NCBI RefSeq assembly: GCF_003473485.1
Contig: NC_053045.1
Span: 45,302,494 to 45,366,493, forward strand
DNA length: 64,000 bases
Direction of reading: 5' to 3'
Source: Medicago truncatula
Taxonomy: Eukaryota > Streptophyta > Magnoliopsida > Fabales > Fabaceae
Shown here one piece after another: positions 32,702 through 44,381 of this stretch. The position numbers and the translations under genes are program-made. The notes under the pieces are model-generated. The model was given only the letters and a program-made list of their open reading frames with translations. It was not told the DNA's origin and searched no databases. Every line of letters begins with the position of its first letter. Position 1 is the stretch's first letter.

Positions 32702-35700
32702 TCATCCCTTGAAACGAACTACAACGCAGGAAATATCATCCTTACTGTCTCTGTTCAATGCCTCAGTAGCTAGTTGTTTAGCTGCCTTTTGTGGATCCTT
32801 TATCTTTTTTGCAATATCAACGGCTTCTTGATTCGCCATTACCTGGAGGAATAAATGAAATTTCAAGTACAAGATCGTTCTTAATCAAAGGTATGGAGAT
32901 TGAAAATTCTTAAAAGATGGATTAAACCTATTCTGGTTGATTCTATATTTCGTGGAAATATTAGGGATGAAAATGGAATGAAATCCTACATGATGCAGTG
33001 CCAATAGCACATTTGTCCAAACACATAGTGCCACTCTTAGAATTTGGATTTTGGAATGAAATTAGTCGTGTGGATAGTTGTTGAAATGTCGGAAAAAAAA
33101 AGTGGTTGAGACAAAAATAAAACCTACTTAAAGGGATGAGTCCATTTTTAGCTTTATGAAATAATAATAGGCAAAAAGAGATGAGATCAATCACAAACCT
33201 TCCATAGACCATCGCTAGCAAGTATCAAAAACTCAGTATCTTGGTTAACATCAGCATACTGAATGTCAGGATCGGATCTCAGGTGTGTTTTGAGGTTTTT
33301 GTCTCCAAATGCTCGAGAAACTGCAAGCTGCCCGTTCACTCTAGCAACATCTCCTGATATAACCCACATGAAGAAATTATTACAAAATCAAAAACAACAA
33401 TAACCAAGTCTTACCTCACCAAATGAGGTCGACTTCATGGATCAAACTAATCCATAAAATTCGTGACAAAATTGAAAACACTAAAACAAAAAAGAATCAC
33501 GGTGGGGGTTGTGTAAACAATTGGCATCCATGTAATACTTTTTTTTTTTATCAAGATCCTTGTAATACTCAGAAACACTGGGCGATTAACCTTCTATGCA
33601 AATATGGTTTGTATCAATCTAACTCTGAAATATGACTACCGAATCATTAGGGTATATCCAACATATTTTGGGAAAAAAAAAGGCGAGGACAAGAAACCTA
33701 CTTTTATTTCACAAGGACTGCAACTTATTTTACTACTACTAAACTCAAAACAATGTCAAAACCTATCCTTCTCCCTCTCTTTGTCGCAGACATATCATCT
33801 ATTTTTTTCCCGCACTATAATTGTCCAATGCAAAGAGATCACGCAATACCATAAATGAATGAAACGTTATGGAGCAGTAAGATGAATCGGCGTTGAACAT
33901 GTAAAACCAACACAACATAGATCTCAGGGTTAATTGGAAAACCTGGCATGTTTGAGACAAAGCCGCCTCTGTTCTCAATGCTGCCACGTTCCGTATTAGG
34001 TTCATGATCGGTAGACATTTGTACCGCTACCCCTCCCCTTGATAGAACTGCTCGGGAATCTCCAACATTGGCGACCCATAGTTTCTGATTATTTATGAGA
34101 ATTGCAGTCACGGCAGTTGATCCTCCTCGCCCCAAATCAGGACTGTGAGTAAGAATTGCCTGATCTGTCGACTCATAAGCTTTAGAAATGGACATGAATG
34201 GATCGTTCCAGAAGTCGTCCTATATAAAATCACAACCATAAATAGTTAACAAAAATAGTTACAAAGGTTCAACAAGTATTATGTCCCTTTCCAAAAATAA
34301 AAAACAAGTAAATTAAGTCAATTTTACAATATCCATTCTTGCAAAGTTCGCAAGAACGTTATGATACTTTTTGCCAAAAGTATGGGAATTTGAGAACAGA
34401 AAGAAAATTGTCGTACCACAGACAACATAAAATAGAAAGGAAGAAAAGCCCTTTTCCGAAGAAATCAAATGTGAGGCAATAACCAATACATAATATCTTT
34501 AGTTTGTTTCAACAACTCACTTCCTTCAAGATATTAGAAAAGAGATGCTTTTGCAAATATGACGGTACACTGTCTCCCAGGTGTCCATCGTATATAGCAA
34601 AAAGTCCTAGCTCTTGTCCTTTGAAATGGACAATTTTTGCTACGTGATAGTCCTCCATTGGATGGTTGGCTTTCCCTTTAACAAGGCTGAAGCCATATTT
34701 GACCGGCGACTGACTGCTCTTGCCTTTGCCAGAGTTGCATGAAGAACGCCCCTAAACACACAAAAAAAATCAAGTTCAATAATAGAAGAGATTATAAGAT
34801 ATGTTAAACCAAGCCACATTTCAACAATATATAATAAAGGAAAGAAACATTTTACATCTGTACACGTAGGAAACCAACCCACAGTTAATAATGAAATGGA
34901 GAAGTACACTTCCTACTCAAAAAACTCATATTTTCATCTTAATAAGCCGCAAATTTAATAAGACCAGAGAAATAGTAATAACTCCATCATCATCATCCCA
35001 TAACCAGTATATTGCCTATCAGCACAAACAACCACGATAAAAGAAACCGAATGGAAATTTCGTAAAATTTTGGCGTAGAGCTAGGACCTAACTCATCCCC
35101 ACAAAACTGCACAGTAAGTTGAGGACTAATCAAGCCTAATAAACATTGCCTGGGTCAAATCTCTAGTTAAAGTGTGGGAGACTGGAGTCCAAACACACAC
35201 CTCATACCTCTATTGGAATCAAAATGATCTATATACCTCCGACCTCCGTGACATCTGGGACTAAACATCAAGAGCATGACAAAAGTGGGTGAAATAACAG
35301 AGATCCTATCCCAATAACAGGTTTAGGATAGACTCCGATACCATCTTAAAATTAGGCTTAGGGTATAATTTAACCTCAAAAAATTGGCTTAAGGTGAGGA
35401 CTACTCAAGCCTTACAAGGACTAACTAGGCCACAGCTCTAATTGATGAGATTCTAAGCACCCCTACCTCAAACTCGGTACTGTGGACAATCAGTGATAGT
35501 TACACCATCACAGGTTCTAATGGGTCTGAAACTCCTATTGTTTGATAATGTTCATATCCATTAGTTAATTTCCTCGTGTTAAACTTGTTTGGATCTTATT
35601 CCAGCATTTGAGTGTTGTATTCTTGCTTGTGTCTTGATTTCTGTCTGTTTTCCCTGAATTAGCTCATTCCTATTTTCCTTTATCTGCTCCTGTCTGTTTG

Positions 35701-36819
35701 GTTCATGACTGAGTGTCTCTCTAAGTGTTATGCCTATTTGATTGATGTTCCTAAATTGGTTTCTATATTTTTGTCTTTATTAGGCTGTTTATCTCAATTT
35801 AGCTCTACTCCTGTTACAAAAAAGCATGAATTGAGACAGGTAAGATGGTATGGGCTGAAAGTAAATATTTGGTGTAATCCTGTAGTAGCAGAAAAGTCCT
35901 TCATGAAGACACCATTCTCTATAACTAAACATTAGTACAAGATAAAGCATGCTCGTGAACTATTCACACTTCAAGCTTAAAGAATTCTTGCATAATCTTA
36001 CAAGCTTGCTTGGGCTTGAGCTTTTAGAAGAACTTGTGCTGACAACCACAAATACACACAAAAACAAATCTATACTTCCAATTTCAATTTCTAATAAAGT
36101 AAACAACTCAGTTGGAGAGAAAAGAGACATCGAAGGAGTTATAACTAGTAGTTTCAGAGTTCAAACACTGAAAACTAATATAACAACTAATTTACTAGCA
36201 TGTGCAATCAGTGTTGTCAAATAGGATAAATTGGCCGTATAGCATAGTAGAATTTGAACAAACCACCATTGTTATACTATTTAGTACAAAGTATCGTCAA
36301 ATAGCGACTATTTTGGCACTATAGCCTTGTAGCATATCAGAATTTAAAAAAAAAAAACACTATTTTCTGCAATTGACAGCACTTTTTGTAGAGAAGACTC
36401 AATTTGGTCGCTCGCTCACAAATTTCTCACCGACCAACTTAGTCCCCAACAAAAACTAATACCCAAACAGTTCTAGTCTTTGACATTTTCATACCCAGGA
36501 CAAATTAGTACCTAGTAAAAATATGTCAGAGACTAGTTTGGGTATTATTTTTTGTACTTGAGAAAATTGTGAAGGACCAAATTGGATCATTCACTCAAAA
36601 AAAATTGAGAAACTCTTGAGTCCAACAAGAGACTATTTACGATATAATAACAAACCAGGTCAACCAAGTACCTCCTTGTGAAATCCAAAGGAAAACTCTA
36701 AAATTATATGCATGGAGATTGATCATTACAAATACAAATACAAAAAAGAAATATTACAAAATTGGGTAGAAGAATTTGTTCCTCACCTGACTGGAGCTGA
36801 AGCAACAAAGACTATCCAT
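32702..36819 (-). CDS. Protein phosphatase 2C, small PAPP2C/WIN2-like
   Basis: Mg/Mn-dependent Ser/Thr phosphatase. Five coding exons: 36819-36787 (only 11 codons), 34751-34521, 34219-33943, 33353-33199 and 32842-32702; phases agree and give 278 residues. Metal-binding and signature blocks are complete: HPMEDYH with the metal Glu and Asp (about 44-45), the YDGHLG block (about 65-70), GRGGSTAVTA, VANVGDSRAVL, DHEP, ASDGLWKV and a C-terminal DSKDDISCVVV. The protein is nearly all catalytic domain, as in the Arabidopsis group with PAPP2C and WIN2, which act in light and defence signalling; the substrate here is unknown. A short 5' untranslated exon (about 37074-37145) probably splices into the first coding exon region, since an AG lies just before 36875. 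The 2.0 kb first coding intron (36786-34752) holds TRIM and foldback elements. Confidence 0.93.
35070..35440 (-). mobile_element. TRIM element in PP2C intron 1 (minus orientation)
   Basis: Read on the minus strand, a terminal repeat (about 35440-35344) is followed at once by TGGTATCGGAGTC (35343-35331), an initiator-Met primer-binding site. A second related repeat lies at about 35180-35070. Shared blocks include GGCTTGAGTAGTCCTCA against GGCTTGATTAGTCCTCA. No coding interior. Confidence 0.7.
36375..36625. mobile_element. Foldback element in PP2C intron 1
   Basis: Arms CAATTTGGTCGCTCGCTCAC and, inverted, CAATTTGGTCCTTCACAATT, with inner blocks about locally inverted (AATACCCAAAC and GTTTGGGTATT). 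The upstream stretch 36205-36350 carries an imperfect direct duplication (GTCAAATAGGATAA / GTCAAATAGCGACT). Confidence 0.6.
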
Positions 36820-38610
36820 GTATTCCAACTCCCACCTCAAATTTTCTGTATATAATACAGCATCCAACTCTTCTGCTAACCTTCAACAAAAAAAAAAAAA
36901 AAAAATCACGTCAACGAAAGACCATAACTTTACAGAAAGAAAAAAAAAACTCCAATAACAGTGAATTATCAGCACAAAAACAAAATCATTAAAAAAAACA
37001 ATTTTTATCATCCAGAACAACACCCCATAAAAAAAAAATAAAACAGAAATTTTTGTAATCCGAAAATTCCTTACCTATTAAAAATGAAAACTTTGATCAG
37101 AAGAAAGATCTGGGTTGTGTGTGATTGTAAAGAGAAACAGAACAAGGGTGTTTAAATTTGATTGATGATAATATTAATAACCGTTCTTGTTATGTTATGT
37201 TATGTGTGTAAGAAAAGAAGAGAAAGTCTTGTGATGAAGTCGTTTTGCTAAGAAATGGAACTAGGTTGCCCTTATTGACTTTTCAGTTTCAGTTTCCCGT
37301 GTCGTGAGTTGTTGTTTATTGCTTAGTAATGCTGACCTGACACTGTTTCTTTTGTTTCTTTCATTATTGTTACAGCTGTTTTTGTTTTCATACTTTGTTC
37401 ATTCTTTTCCTCATTTCTATTGCATTTCTGTTTGTGTTTCTCACCTTTTTCCTGCCCGTGTGGAGGTACTGTGGGGTCCACTCATAGGGTCGGCAAATTT
37501 TCTTCACCCCCTCTCTCAGTCTAAACAACAAGTACAAAAAGTTTTTTACTCTTTTTTTTTTTTTTTTTACACTAGATCTTTTAGGTATTTTATAAGGTAA
37601 AAGGGAATCATTTTTATTTTTGGTTCATATTTGGAGGAAATGTATATTTATTTTATCGACATAGAATTGATTTGGACATGTTTGATTTCTCTGGGTTAGA
37701 ATTGATTTTATCATATGAAGTTAGAAATTGCATTTTTAAAATTGATTTTTAAGTTTAAATTTATTGTTTAACTCACGCTTACATGGATCTAATGACAAAA
37801 CATCACATTTGAGATTAGGGATGTTCGAATGCAGTTTGATTTAGTTTTGAGGTTAAAAGTCATCTGAACTGCAAGATAAAAAAAAATATACGCTTTGGTT
37901 TGGTTAGGTTGGTGTGATTTTTTTTTAGACAATAAATCTACAACCCTCTTTCTCTTTTATTTAAATAAATAATTTTTCACATGTTTTCAACCATCTTTTG
38001 TTGGTTTTGTGATTTCGTCATATAACATGACTTTGTTTATTTTGATTTACCGTCTTTGTGAGATGTGTTTTTTATTTTCCATCTTAGTGTAGTGTTTATT
38101 TGATTCATGTTGAAATATTAGCTTTGATTAAATGCAGATTAAGTCAATGACTTTTGCATTGTCAATGTTGTATATCCAAAAGTATTTCAATGGCTTGAAT
38201 ATAGTCATATTTGTAGGCATGTGTATTTTGTTGTTTTACGTTATTAACATGGATGTTGTGAATTCGTTCACAGATTCATCAGTTTTATTTTTAGCAATTT
38301 TGAATTTGTATTGTATCGATATACTCTATCAATTTAAAAGAAAGAATATCGTTTATTTTTGTAAAAAAATTATAATTTATCTATTGAAAATACGAACTAT
38401 AACAAATGTGACTAAAATTTTTGAGGTTGAGCTTAATTTGCAACTTTTATGATTTTATTTAATTTTGATAAATTAATATTTGCAATTATGCAGCGAATAT
38501 ATCTCGTTTAGGACAATGATAAAGGAATTTACAAATAAAAATTTTATCTTAAAATTATAAGATGTTACTTTTAATTAAGTAATAATTGCACAACTTTTCA
38601 ATAAAAACTT
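36820..38610. promoter_or_regulatory. PP2C leader, promoter and upstream flank
   Basis: On the minus strand a likely 5' untranslated intron starts at the donor near 37073 (AATAG|GTAAGG), with the leader exon up to about 37145. A TTATGTTATG repeat near 37187-37206 lies upstream. I see no gene in 37300-38610; the frames there are T-rich translations. Confidence 0.45.
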
Positions 38611-38773
38611 ACTCCCTCCGTTTCTAATTATAAACAAAATGTATCTTTTAGGTTCATTCAACTAATGATGTATGTGGTTCATATAAACCACAATTCATAT
38701 GAATCACGTACATCATTAGTTGAATGAATCTAAAAAGTCAATTTTACTTATAATTAATTACGAATGAAGTAAT
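38611..38773. mobile_element. Stowaway-type MITE
   Basis: It starts CTCCCTCCGTTTCTAATTAT after TA. An inner inverted pair (TTCATTCAACTAATGATGTA and TACATCATTAGTTGAATGAA) makes a strong hairpin. It ends near ACGAATGAAGTAA with TA-like flanks. CTCCCTCCG ends are typical of Stowaway/mariner miniatures. Confidence 0.75.
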
Positions 38774-39739
38774 AGTTTTGAATGTTTAACCAATACTTTG
38801 AGATATTGGTTAACATTTTCCAAAGTTTAATTGTTGGGTAATTTTATCAAATTTTCACGTTAATAACATAGTTTTTTGAACGCGTACTTTCATTTACATT
38901 AACTAGTGGATCTCCTCCATTAAATGAAGTCAAACCTGCAGGTTTGGATTTTTCGATCAGATCATTTACTCTACAGCCCCGTTTGTCATCTTTCTAGAGT
39001 CTAAATGCTGAACAAACGTACAAATCTGCAATTTATGACTCATCAATGCAAAGTCAAAAATCTAGCATCTCTCTGTGGGAGCATTTTTAAAGAGGCACTT
39101 TCCTTTTTAAATGAGGTATCACGTATCAATTTTTTTTTTTTTTTTTTTACTTTGGAGTTCAAAACTGCCAAAGAATCAAAATATAGGGGGCTGTTTTGTA
39201 TTTAAATTAGTTAGGGATCAATAACCGCAACTTTTGAAAAGATAGGGGTCCAAAAGTGCAATTAAGTCTTAATTTTATTATGTTCGTAAAATTGAATAAT
39301 GTTTTATAGATAATCTTTCATCATACATATATTGTACCATTTCATATGAGAGTGTGTGAGAGATAATGAATGTGAGTTTTCTGTATGTGGGAGGATCATA
39401 TGAACACACGTCACAATTGTATGTGGTATATAAGTGATAAATGCTACCTAAAGGGCTATATTTATTACTACTCGTAAAAATTAATGTTGATGATTTATTC
39501 GCAGAAATGTAATTAAAAGATATGATTGATGGACTTGAAACATCCGTCCAACACTAATTTTTATATAGGGTTATTATTATTTTTTTTAAAAGAGAATGCA
39601 GGGGTTTTCTATTACGTGCAAACTTGCATATGTTAAGAAGTTTAAAATAAAAATTTTGTATTGAAATTTGTACATTTAATACTAAATATAAAATTTTTAA
39701 ATAAATAATTGTTGTTTTTCAAAACAAAGTTACTACTAT

Positions 39740-40092
39740 TAGTTGAAAGGCTTATGATTTGCAAAGGATATATTGTTCCTGAATGTACAAGCGGAATCAG
39801 ATTCAAGGAATGTGATTACGGTGATTGAAGACGAGTTTCATGTATTGACCTATTTAGGAACAATTGTAAATGAATGCATCAATTAAGTCCTAACTTTAAC
39901 TATATTAGCTTTGCTCGTGTTAGGCGTGTGGCTAACCAAGTTGTGCATTACTTAGCAAAATTTGCTCTTTCTTCCAATTCAGACTTTGTATGGATCGAAG
40001 AAACCCCATCTTGTATTTCGACGGTTGTGGCTTTTGATTTGTTGTCTAAACCGGTTTAATGAAATTGATTTTACTTAAAAAAAAAAAAAAAA
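39740..40092 (+). mobile_element. LINE 3' remnant with RNase H C-terminal part
   Basis: Frame pieces AESDSRNVITVIEDEFHVLT and then VRRVANQVVHYLAKFALS, WIEETPSC and a stop at 40059 match the end of a plant non-LTR retrotransposon ribonuclease H. An A-run follows at 40077-40092. A frame change separates the two pieces near 39880. The 5' part is missing. No clean target duplication was found. Confidence 0.75.
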
Positions 40093-40129
40093 GGTGCAAT
40101 GTTGCACATATTAGACAAACCCTTTTATA

Positions 40130-40505
40130 TAAACATTCTCCCACTTGACAATTATTTATGTCGTATATAATATAAAGAGGATATGAGATTTTGAATTGAA
40201 TTTTTTATTATTACAATTATATCCTTGAATAATTTTCCTTTAATAACGTCATAACTTATATTGTTGATGTTATTAAAAAAATTTATGAATTTACATTATA
40301 TTTGTTGAATTATTGTTATTATTGAAAAAAATAAACATGGTTTGTTGAGTTTGTTACAACTTTTTTTAAAAATGGTTTGTTACAATCTGAAAGTCACAAT
40401 ATTTGTACTTATGATTTGAATCAAAATTTCATATAAACTATCTTTTATAATTTATACGTGTTAGCACAGTAAAAAAAAAAAAAGGAAAGAGAGACACTTT
40501 GATAA
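40130..40505. repeat. Dispersed repeat family, copy 1
   Basis: This shares ordered blocks with 48540-49010 and 56370-56680: CAATTATATCCTTGAA near the start, TGATGTTATTAAAAAAA mid-way, and ATAATTTATACGTGTTAGCA with CAGTAAAAAA at the end. No ORF. Possibly a non-autonomous Helitron, but I cannot show the diagnostic ends. Confidence 0.5.
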
Positions 40506-40706
40506 TAATCACATACATTTGTGACAAATTTATTACTTCAACAATTTTTCTTAATACTCATGATTTTTGAAAAATAAGTCATTTAAAAAGGGATAGAGGG
40601 AGTATAAGTAAAAATTAGTCAAATAAAACTTATGTATTTGATTTAATTATATCAACTTTTTTTATTCATTTTACAACAAAGAAGTAGTTTGGTTGGCCTC
40701 AACACA

Positions 40707-40861
40707 TACTCTCTTTGGTCATATTTATAAAACAAAAAACTACTTATGAAGTTAATTAAATATTTAAAATATTTGGCTAATATTATAGACCAAATACATT
40801 AAATATTCAATAAATTTAAAAAGTTATTTTTGGTATAAATGTAACAGGAAGAAGAAGAGTA
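40707..40861. mobile_element. Probable decayed Stowaway-like MITE
   Basis: The left end is TACTCTCTTTGGTCATATTT and the right end, inverted, is TACTCTTCTTCTTCCTGTTA; the inner AT-rich part is partly self-complementary. Weak. Confidence 0.35.
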
Positions 40862-40913
40862 CATCATCTCCATGTGTTATAGTTAGAGTGCTTCATTGAC
40901 TCAAAATACAAAG

Positions 40914-41375
40914 ACAACCGCCTTACAACCGAAGCTGAAGTCACAGGACTCCTCATTGCCGCTCTTTTCAATCACCTCCACTTGGACCAGAGCATATCTC
41001 ATGTGTTATAAGCAGTACCTTTATGTTGTGGAGGAGGAGGAGGAGCAGAAGAACTTGATGGAGAAACACGACGATAGAGTGGATCACACTATATTTTGGC
41101 TGAGACTCCACCCTCCATTGATTATGCCGCTGAGAAACTCACACGGAGATTTCAGCGTCACAACAAGAGAAGGGAAAAAGTATGGAATTCCCAAGGGTCA
41201 TATAGAGTTGCTACATCCCTTGCATTTGCAAACAGGTTACCTCATATTTTCAATGATCCTGATAGGTTTATAGGTATGGAGGGAAAAAGACAAGGTGGCA
41301 GAGGCATTCTCTTACATTTCCTTTGGAGGTGGTAGACATGGATGGATGCCTTGGATAGCCTTTGTTACAAGCGGA
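40914..41375 (+). pseudogene. CYP51: CYP51 (sterol 14-alpha-demethylase) pseudogene fragment
   Basis: Pieces of the C-terminal half of plant CYP51 (obtusifoliol 14-demethylase, sterol biosynthesis) occur in order but in different frames: RLTTEAEVTGLLIAALF, SITSTWTRAYLMCYKQYL, EEQKNLMEKHDDRVDH, RLHPPLIM, DFSVTTREGKKYGIPKGHI, then VATSLAFANRLPHIF, and near the end FSYISFGGGRHG, the haem-binding approach. At least four breaks are visible: a loss after ALF, a deletion that removes the stretch with the ExxR helix start, a frameshift near 41200, and a duplication GGATGGATGC just before the expected haem Cys. No complete frame exists and the N-terminal half is absent. No poly-A tail was seen, so the origin (duplication or retrocopy) is open. 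Confidence 0.85.
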
Positions 41376-41872
41376 GGGAGCTTTCTGTTAAACAATAGGA
41401 CTATGATATGTTTCAGTGTACTGCTTGGATTTCTTTTTATAAGCATTTGACTGTGGATATCAAGAATTTTTACTTTTTTTTGTGCAATTGTAGAAAGTGA
41501 TTTTAACTTCTTCTTCTTTGTTTTTCTTTTTTTAATATTTTAGTGAAAGGGTTAGAGTAAATTGCTGCTTGGGATGTTTAGGGGTTTATATCACACCCTC
41601 TGAAATACGACCTTTTTTCTCTGATAGTTACTTGCTCACACAATGAAATGTAGCCAAAAACAAAAGTAACAACAAATAGAATATTGATATTTGACTTATT
41701 TTTCATGTAATTGTGGGAAGTGTTTTTTTTTTTTTAATCTGCAAATTTATTAGGCAAAGTTGTCGCAAGAAGCCGACATAACTTGCATAAGAAAAGAACT
41801 ACAAACGACATTGCATAAACCAGAAAAGCAAACCGCTGCCCACTCAAATAGCAGCTATGCACAGCTGCCCCC

Positions 41873-43182
41873 TGTTGGAACAAAATGTGTTTAACATTAC
41901 CCTTTCAGAGTTTTGATTATAACAAGGTATTAAAAATTGTCAATTGGATATGCTAATATTTGTTCAAGTGTACAGGACCATAGACAAAAATTTGACATCT
42001 TAAATAGGTTCTGGAAGAACAAAAGAGAGCAAATGAATCAACAAAAAGGAAGCTTGAAGCATCTGAAGAGAAGTGCTCCTGAAGTAATAGTGCTCCTGAA
42101 GTGATGACGTCATCAGAAGCAAGGTCATCAGAAGCAAGTTCATCAGAAGCATCTCATCAGAGGCAAGATCACCAGAAGCTGAAGTTCATCAGGAGATGCA
42201 AGACTTAAAGCTTCAAAGGTTGTTCAATGGATTTAATCTCGTCCAAGCATTGCAGAAGATTGGAAGAGTGAAGCAACGACTATTTTGAAAGGATTTGAAG
42301 GCATTGGATGCTTGTTCTTCAAAGAGCGTTGACAAAGTACAATTGTACGAAGTGTACAACCACTACCTCCACTACTTTGTTTTTGTCTCTGCTATAAGAC
42401 AAGAAAAACAGCTCTGCCTGCAACTATGTTCCCTCTCAATTGGAATGGATTTGAAATTGATCCTCCATAGGACAATAACCATATCAGGCAAAAGATCATT
42501 GGTGATTGATCAAAGCTTCAAACGACTCTATTTTGACATGCTGGCAAATTCATAACGTCTCTTTCACACCTCTATATAAAGGAGTGAAGACTTAGAGAAT
42601 GACAATGCATGAAAAGGACTCAACAACAATTTACAAGTGCCAAAACTCTGCTGAAATTGTTCTGCATTCAAAAGTTCACTTAGAATTTCTTAACAACTTT
42701 CATGAAATTCTAGAGTCTTAAGAGTTTGTATCTGATTTGTATCGTGAACACCACTGATTGTATATCAAGTGTTCAACCTCAAACATTTTTCTTTGTAATT
42801 CTGTTTGAGTTAGAAGTCTCTTGCAGTTGTGCTTGAGCATAGAAGTCTCTTGATTGTGTTCAGGAGCATAGGAAGTCTCTTGCAGTTGTGCTTGAGCATT
42901 TGAAGTCTCTTGCTAGTTTTAGCAGTAAGCAATTGTAATCAGATATTATGAACTCTCCTTGGAAGTGCAAGGGGGACAAGACTGACTTCCGGTTTGTGGA
43001 AGGAACCTGTATAAATTGCTTTGTGTCTTTCTTCTCTCTCTGTTTTTATTCGCTGCTTCTAGTTCTGAACATCACTTCATAAGTAGAACTCTATCTGCTT
43101 CTGATCAGTGTTTTCAACATAGGAGAAAAAGAAGAAAAACCAACACAATTTAACCCCCCTTCTTGTGTTTTTCTCACCTTCA
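41873..43182 (+). mobile_element. Probable solo LTR of a Ty1/copia retrotransposon (1,310 bp)
   Basis: It begins TGTTGGAACAAAATGTG and ends TCTCACCTTCA (TG...CA), with the 5-base repeat CCCCC on both sides (41868-41872, 43183-43187). Near the end lies CACAATTTAACCCCCCTTCT, a block I associate with large legume copia LTRs. Inside are two short tandem arrays: CATCAGAAGCAAG-type units at about 42108-42200, and GAAGTCTCTTGCAGTTGTGC-type units at about 42810-42915. No gag or pol follows. The homopolymer repeat is weak by itself; the ends give the main support. Confidence 0.68.
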
Positions 43183-43805
43183 CCCCCTCCAAACCAGCAA
43201 AAGAGGTGTGTGATTTTAACTTATTTATGTTTTAGTAAGTTGGATTAGATTAGATAGATGATTGGAGTGGTTAGAGCATAGAATTTTCATAGCTTGGCCC
43301 TTATTATTGTTCCCACTTTTGAGTTTGCTTAAAAATTCATCCGACGGCAGTTAATTGTCGAAATTCCTTGTTCCGCGACAGTTAATTGTCGAAGTCGCAT
43401 TCTTTTAATGCAAATTCGACGGCAATTAACTGTCGATAAAGATAAATGTGTAATTTCCTAGTGTTTTATAGCAAAGGCTGAAGTGTGACCAACATCAATC
43501 AATTTGCTTTGAGCCAAATTGCTTTCTCTAACCGTTAGTTTTAGATTCATTGGTGCATGGAGCTACCCAGTGTTTAACGTGTCGGAGGGCTTATTTTGGA
43601 GTTGTAGCTTTGTCTTCATAATCTTTTGCTTGGTTTAGAACTAATTATTAGAAAGGTCGTGATTCATTAATATTTCTTACTTCCAAATAGTTTAGTTTAT
43701 GATGTATAATATCGAAAAGGGTTATAATCCATTCACTAAGAATGCTATATAATATAGGAAAAATTATTCAATACATATAATGGCTAGTGATATATAATAT
43801 AGAAA
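43183..43805. other. Interval with three palindromic CAGTTAATTGTCG blocks
   Basis: At 43343-43360, 43374-43391 and 43416-43436 there are near-palindromes of the form CGRCRGTTAATTGTCG. They match blocks in the termini of the Mutator-like element at 932-2081. This may be one terminus of a related element. No gene. Confidence 0.5.
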
Positions 43806-44358
43806 AAAATTAAGGTTAAATAAGTTTTTGGTCTATGTAAATGTAGTCAATTTCGTTTTTAGTGTTTATAGAAAAAAGTGACATATTCATATCCTAAAAA
43901 AAAGTGACATATTTTGGTTCCTATAAAAAATTTCAACACATAGTTTTGATTCCTATTAAATTAAAATTTGTTTAATTATGCTTAAACTCTTAAATTTTTG
44001 AATGATTTTTTACATATTTGTTTAAAATATGTAAGTTTTCTCACAACAAATGTGCTCAAAATTTGATTTTTAGGTCAAAATGTTTGTTACTTCTAGCTTG
44101 AAATTTCGACTTTTAAAAAACTAATATTTAATTGAGTAGATATTAAAAAATTATAATTTTGTAAAAGAGATTCTTATAATGTTCTTAACATGTCTATTTA
44201 AATATATTTCAAAAATTTAAACATAATCAAACAAATTGTAATATAATAGGGACTAAAACTACTGGCTGAAAAAAAAAATACGGACCAAAACATATCACTT
44301 TATTTTTATGAGGACTAAAATTGAAATTTCATATATTTATAGGGACTTAAAAGTTATT
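43806..44358. mobile_element. Long foldback element, about 550 bp
   Basis: Arms of about 200 bases are imperfect inverted copies. Left blocks: AAATAAGTTTTTGGTC, GTGACATATTTTGGTTCC and TTGTTTAATTATG. Right inverted blocks: GTGATATGTTTTGGTCC and TTGTTTGATTATG. AT-rich, no ORF. Confidence 0.72.
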
Positions 44359-44381
44359 CAATACATATAATTTTCTAATAA

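Noticed and set aside
38132..38452. 106-codon hydrophobic frame
   Set aside because: AT-rich translation with no family match and no gene context.
39616..40112. Possible diverged target duplication around the LINE remnant (GTGCAAACTTGCATATGTTA and GTGCAATGTTGCACATATTA)
   Set aside because: Only about 16 of 20 bases agree and the sequence just inside the left copy is not LINE-like.
42108..42915. Regular short repeats suggesting a CRISPR-like array
   Set aside because: Units are direct, variable, without unique spacers of constant size, and lie inside a plant LTR.
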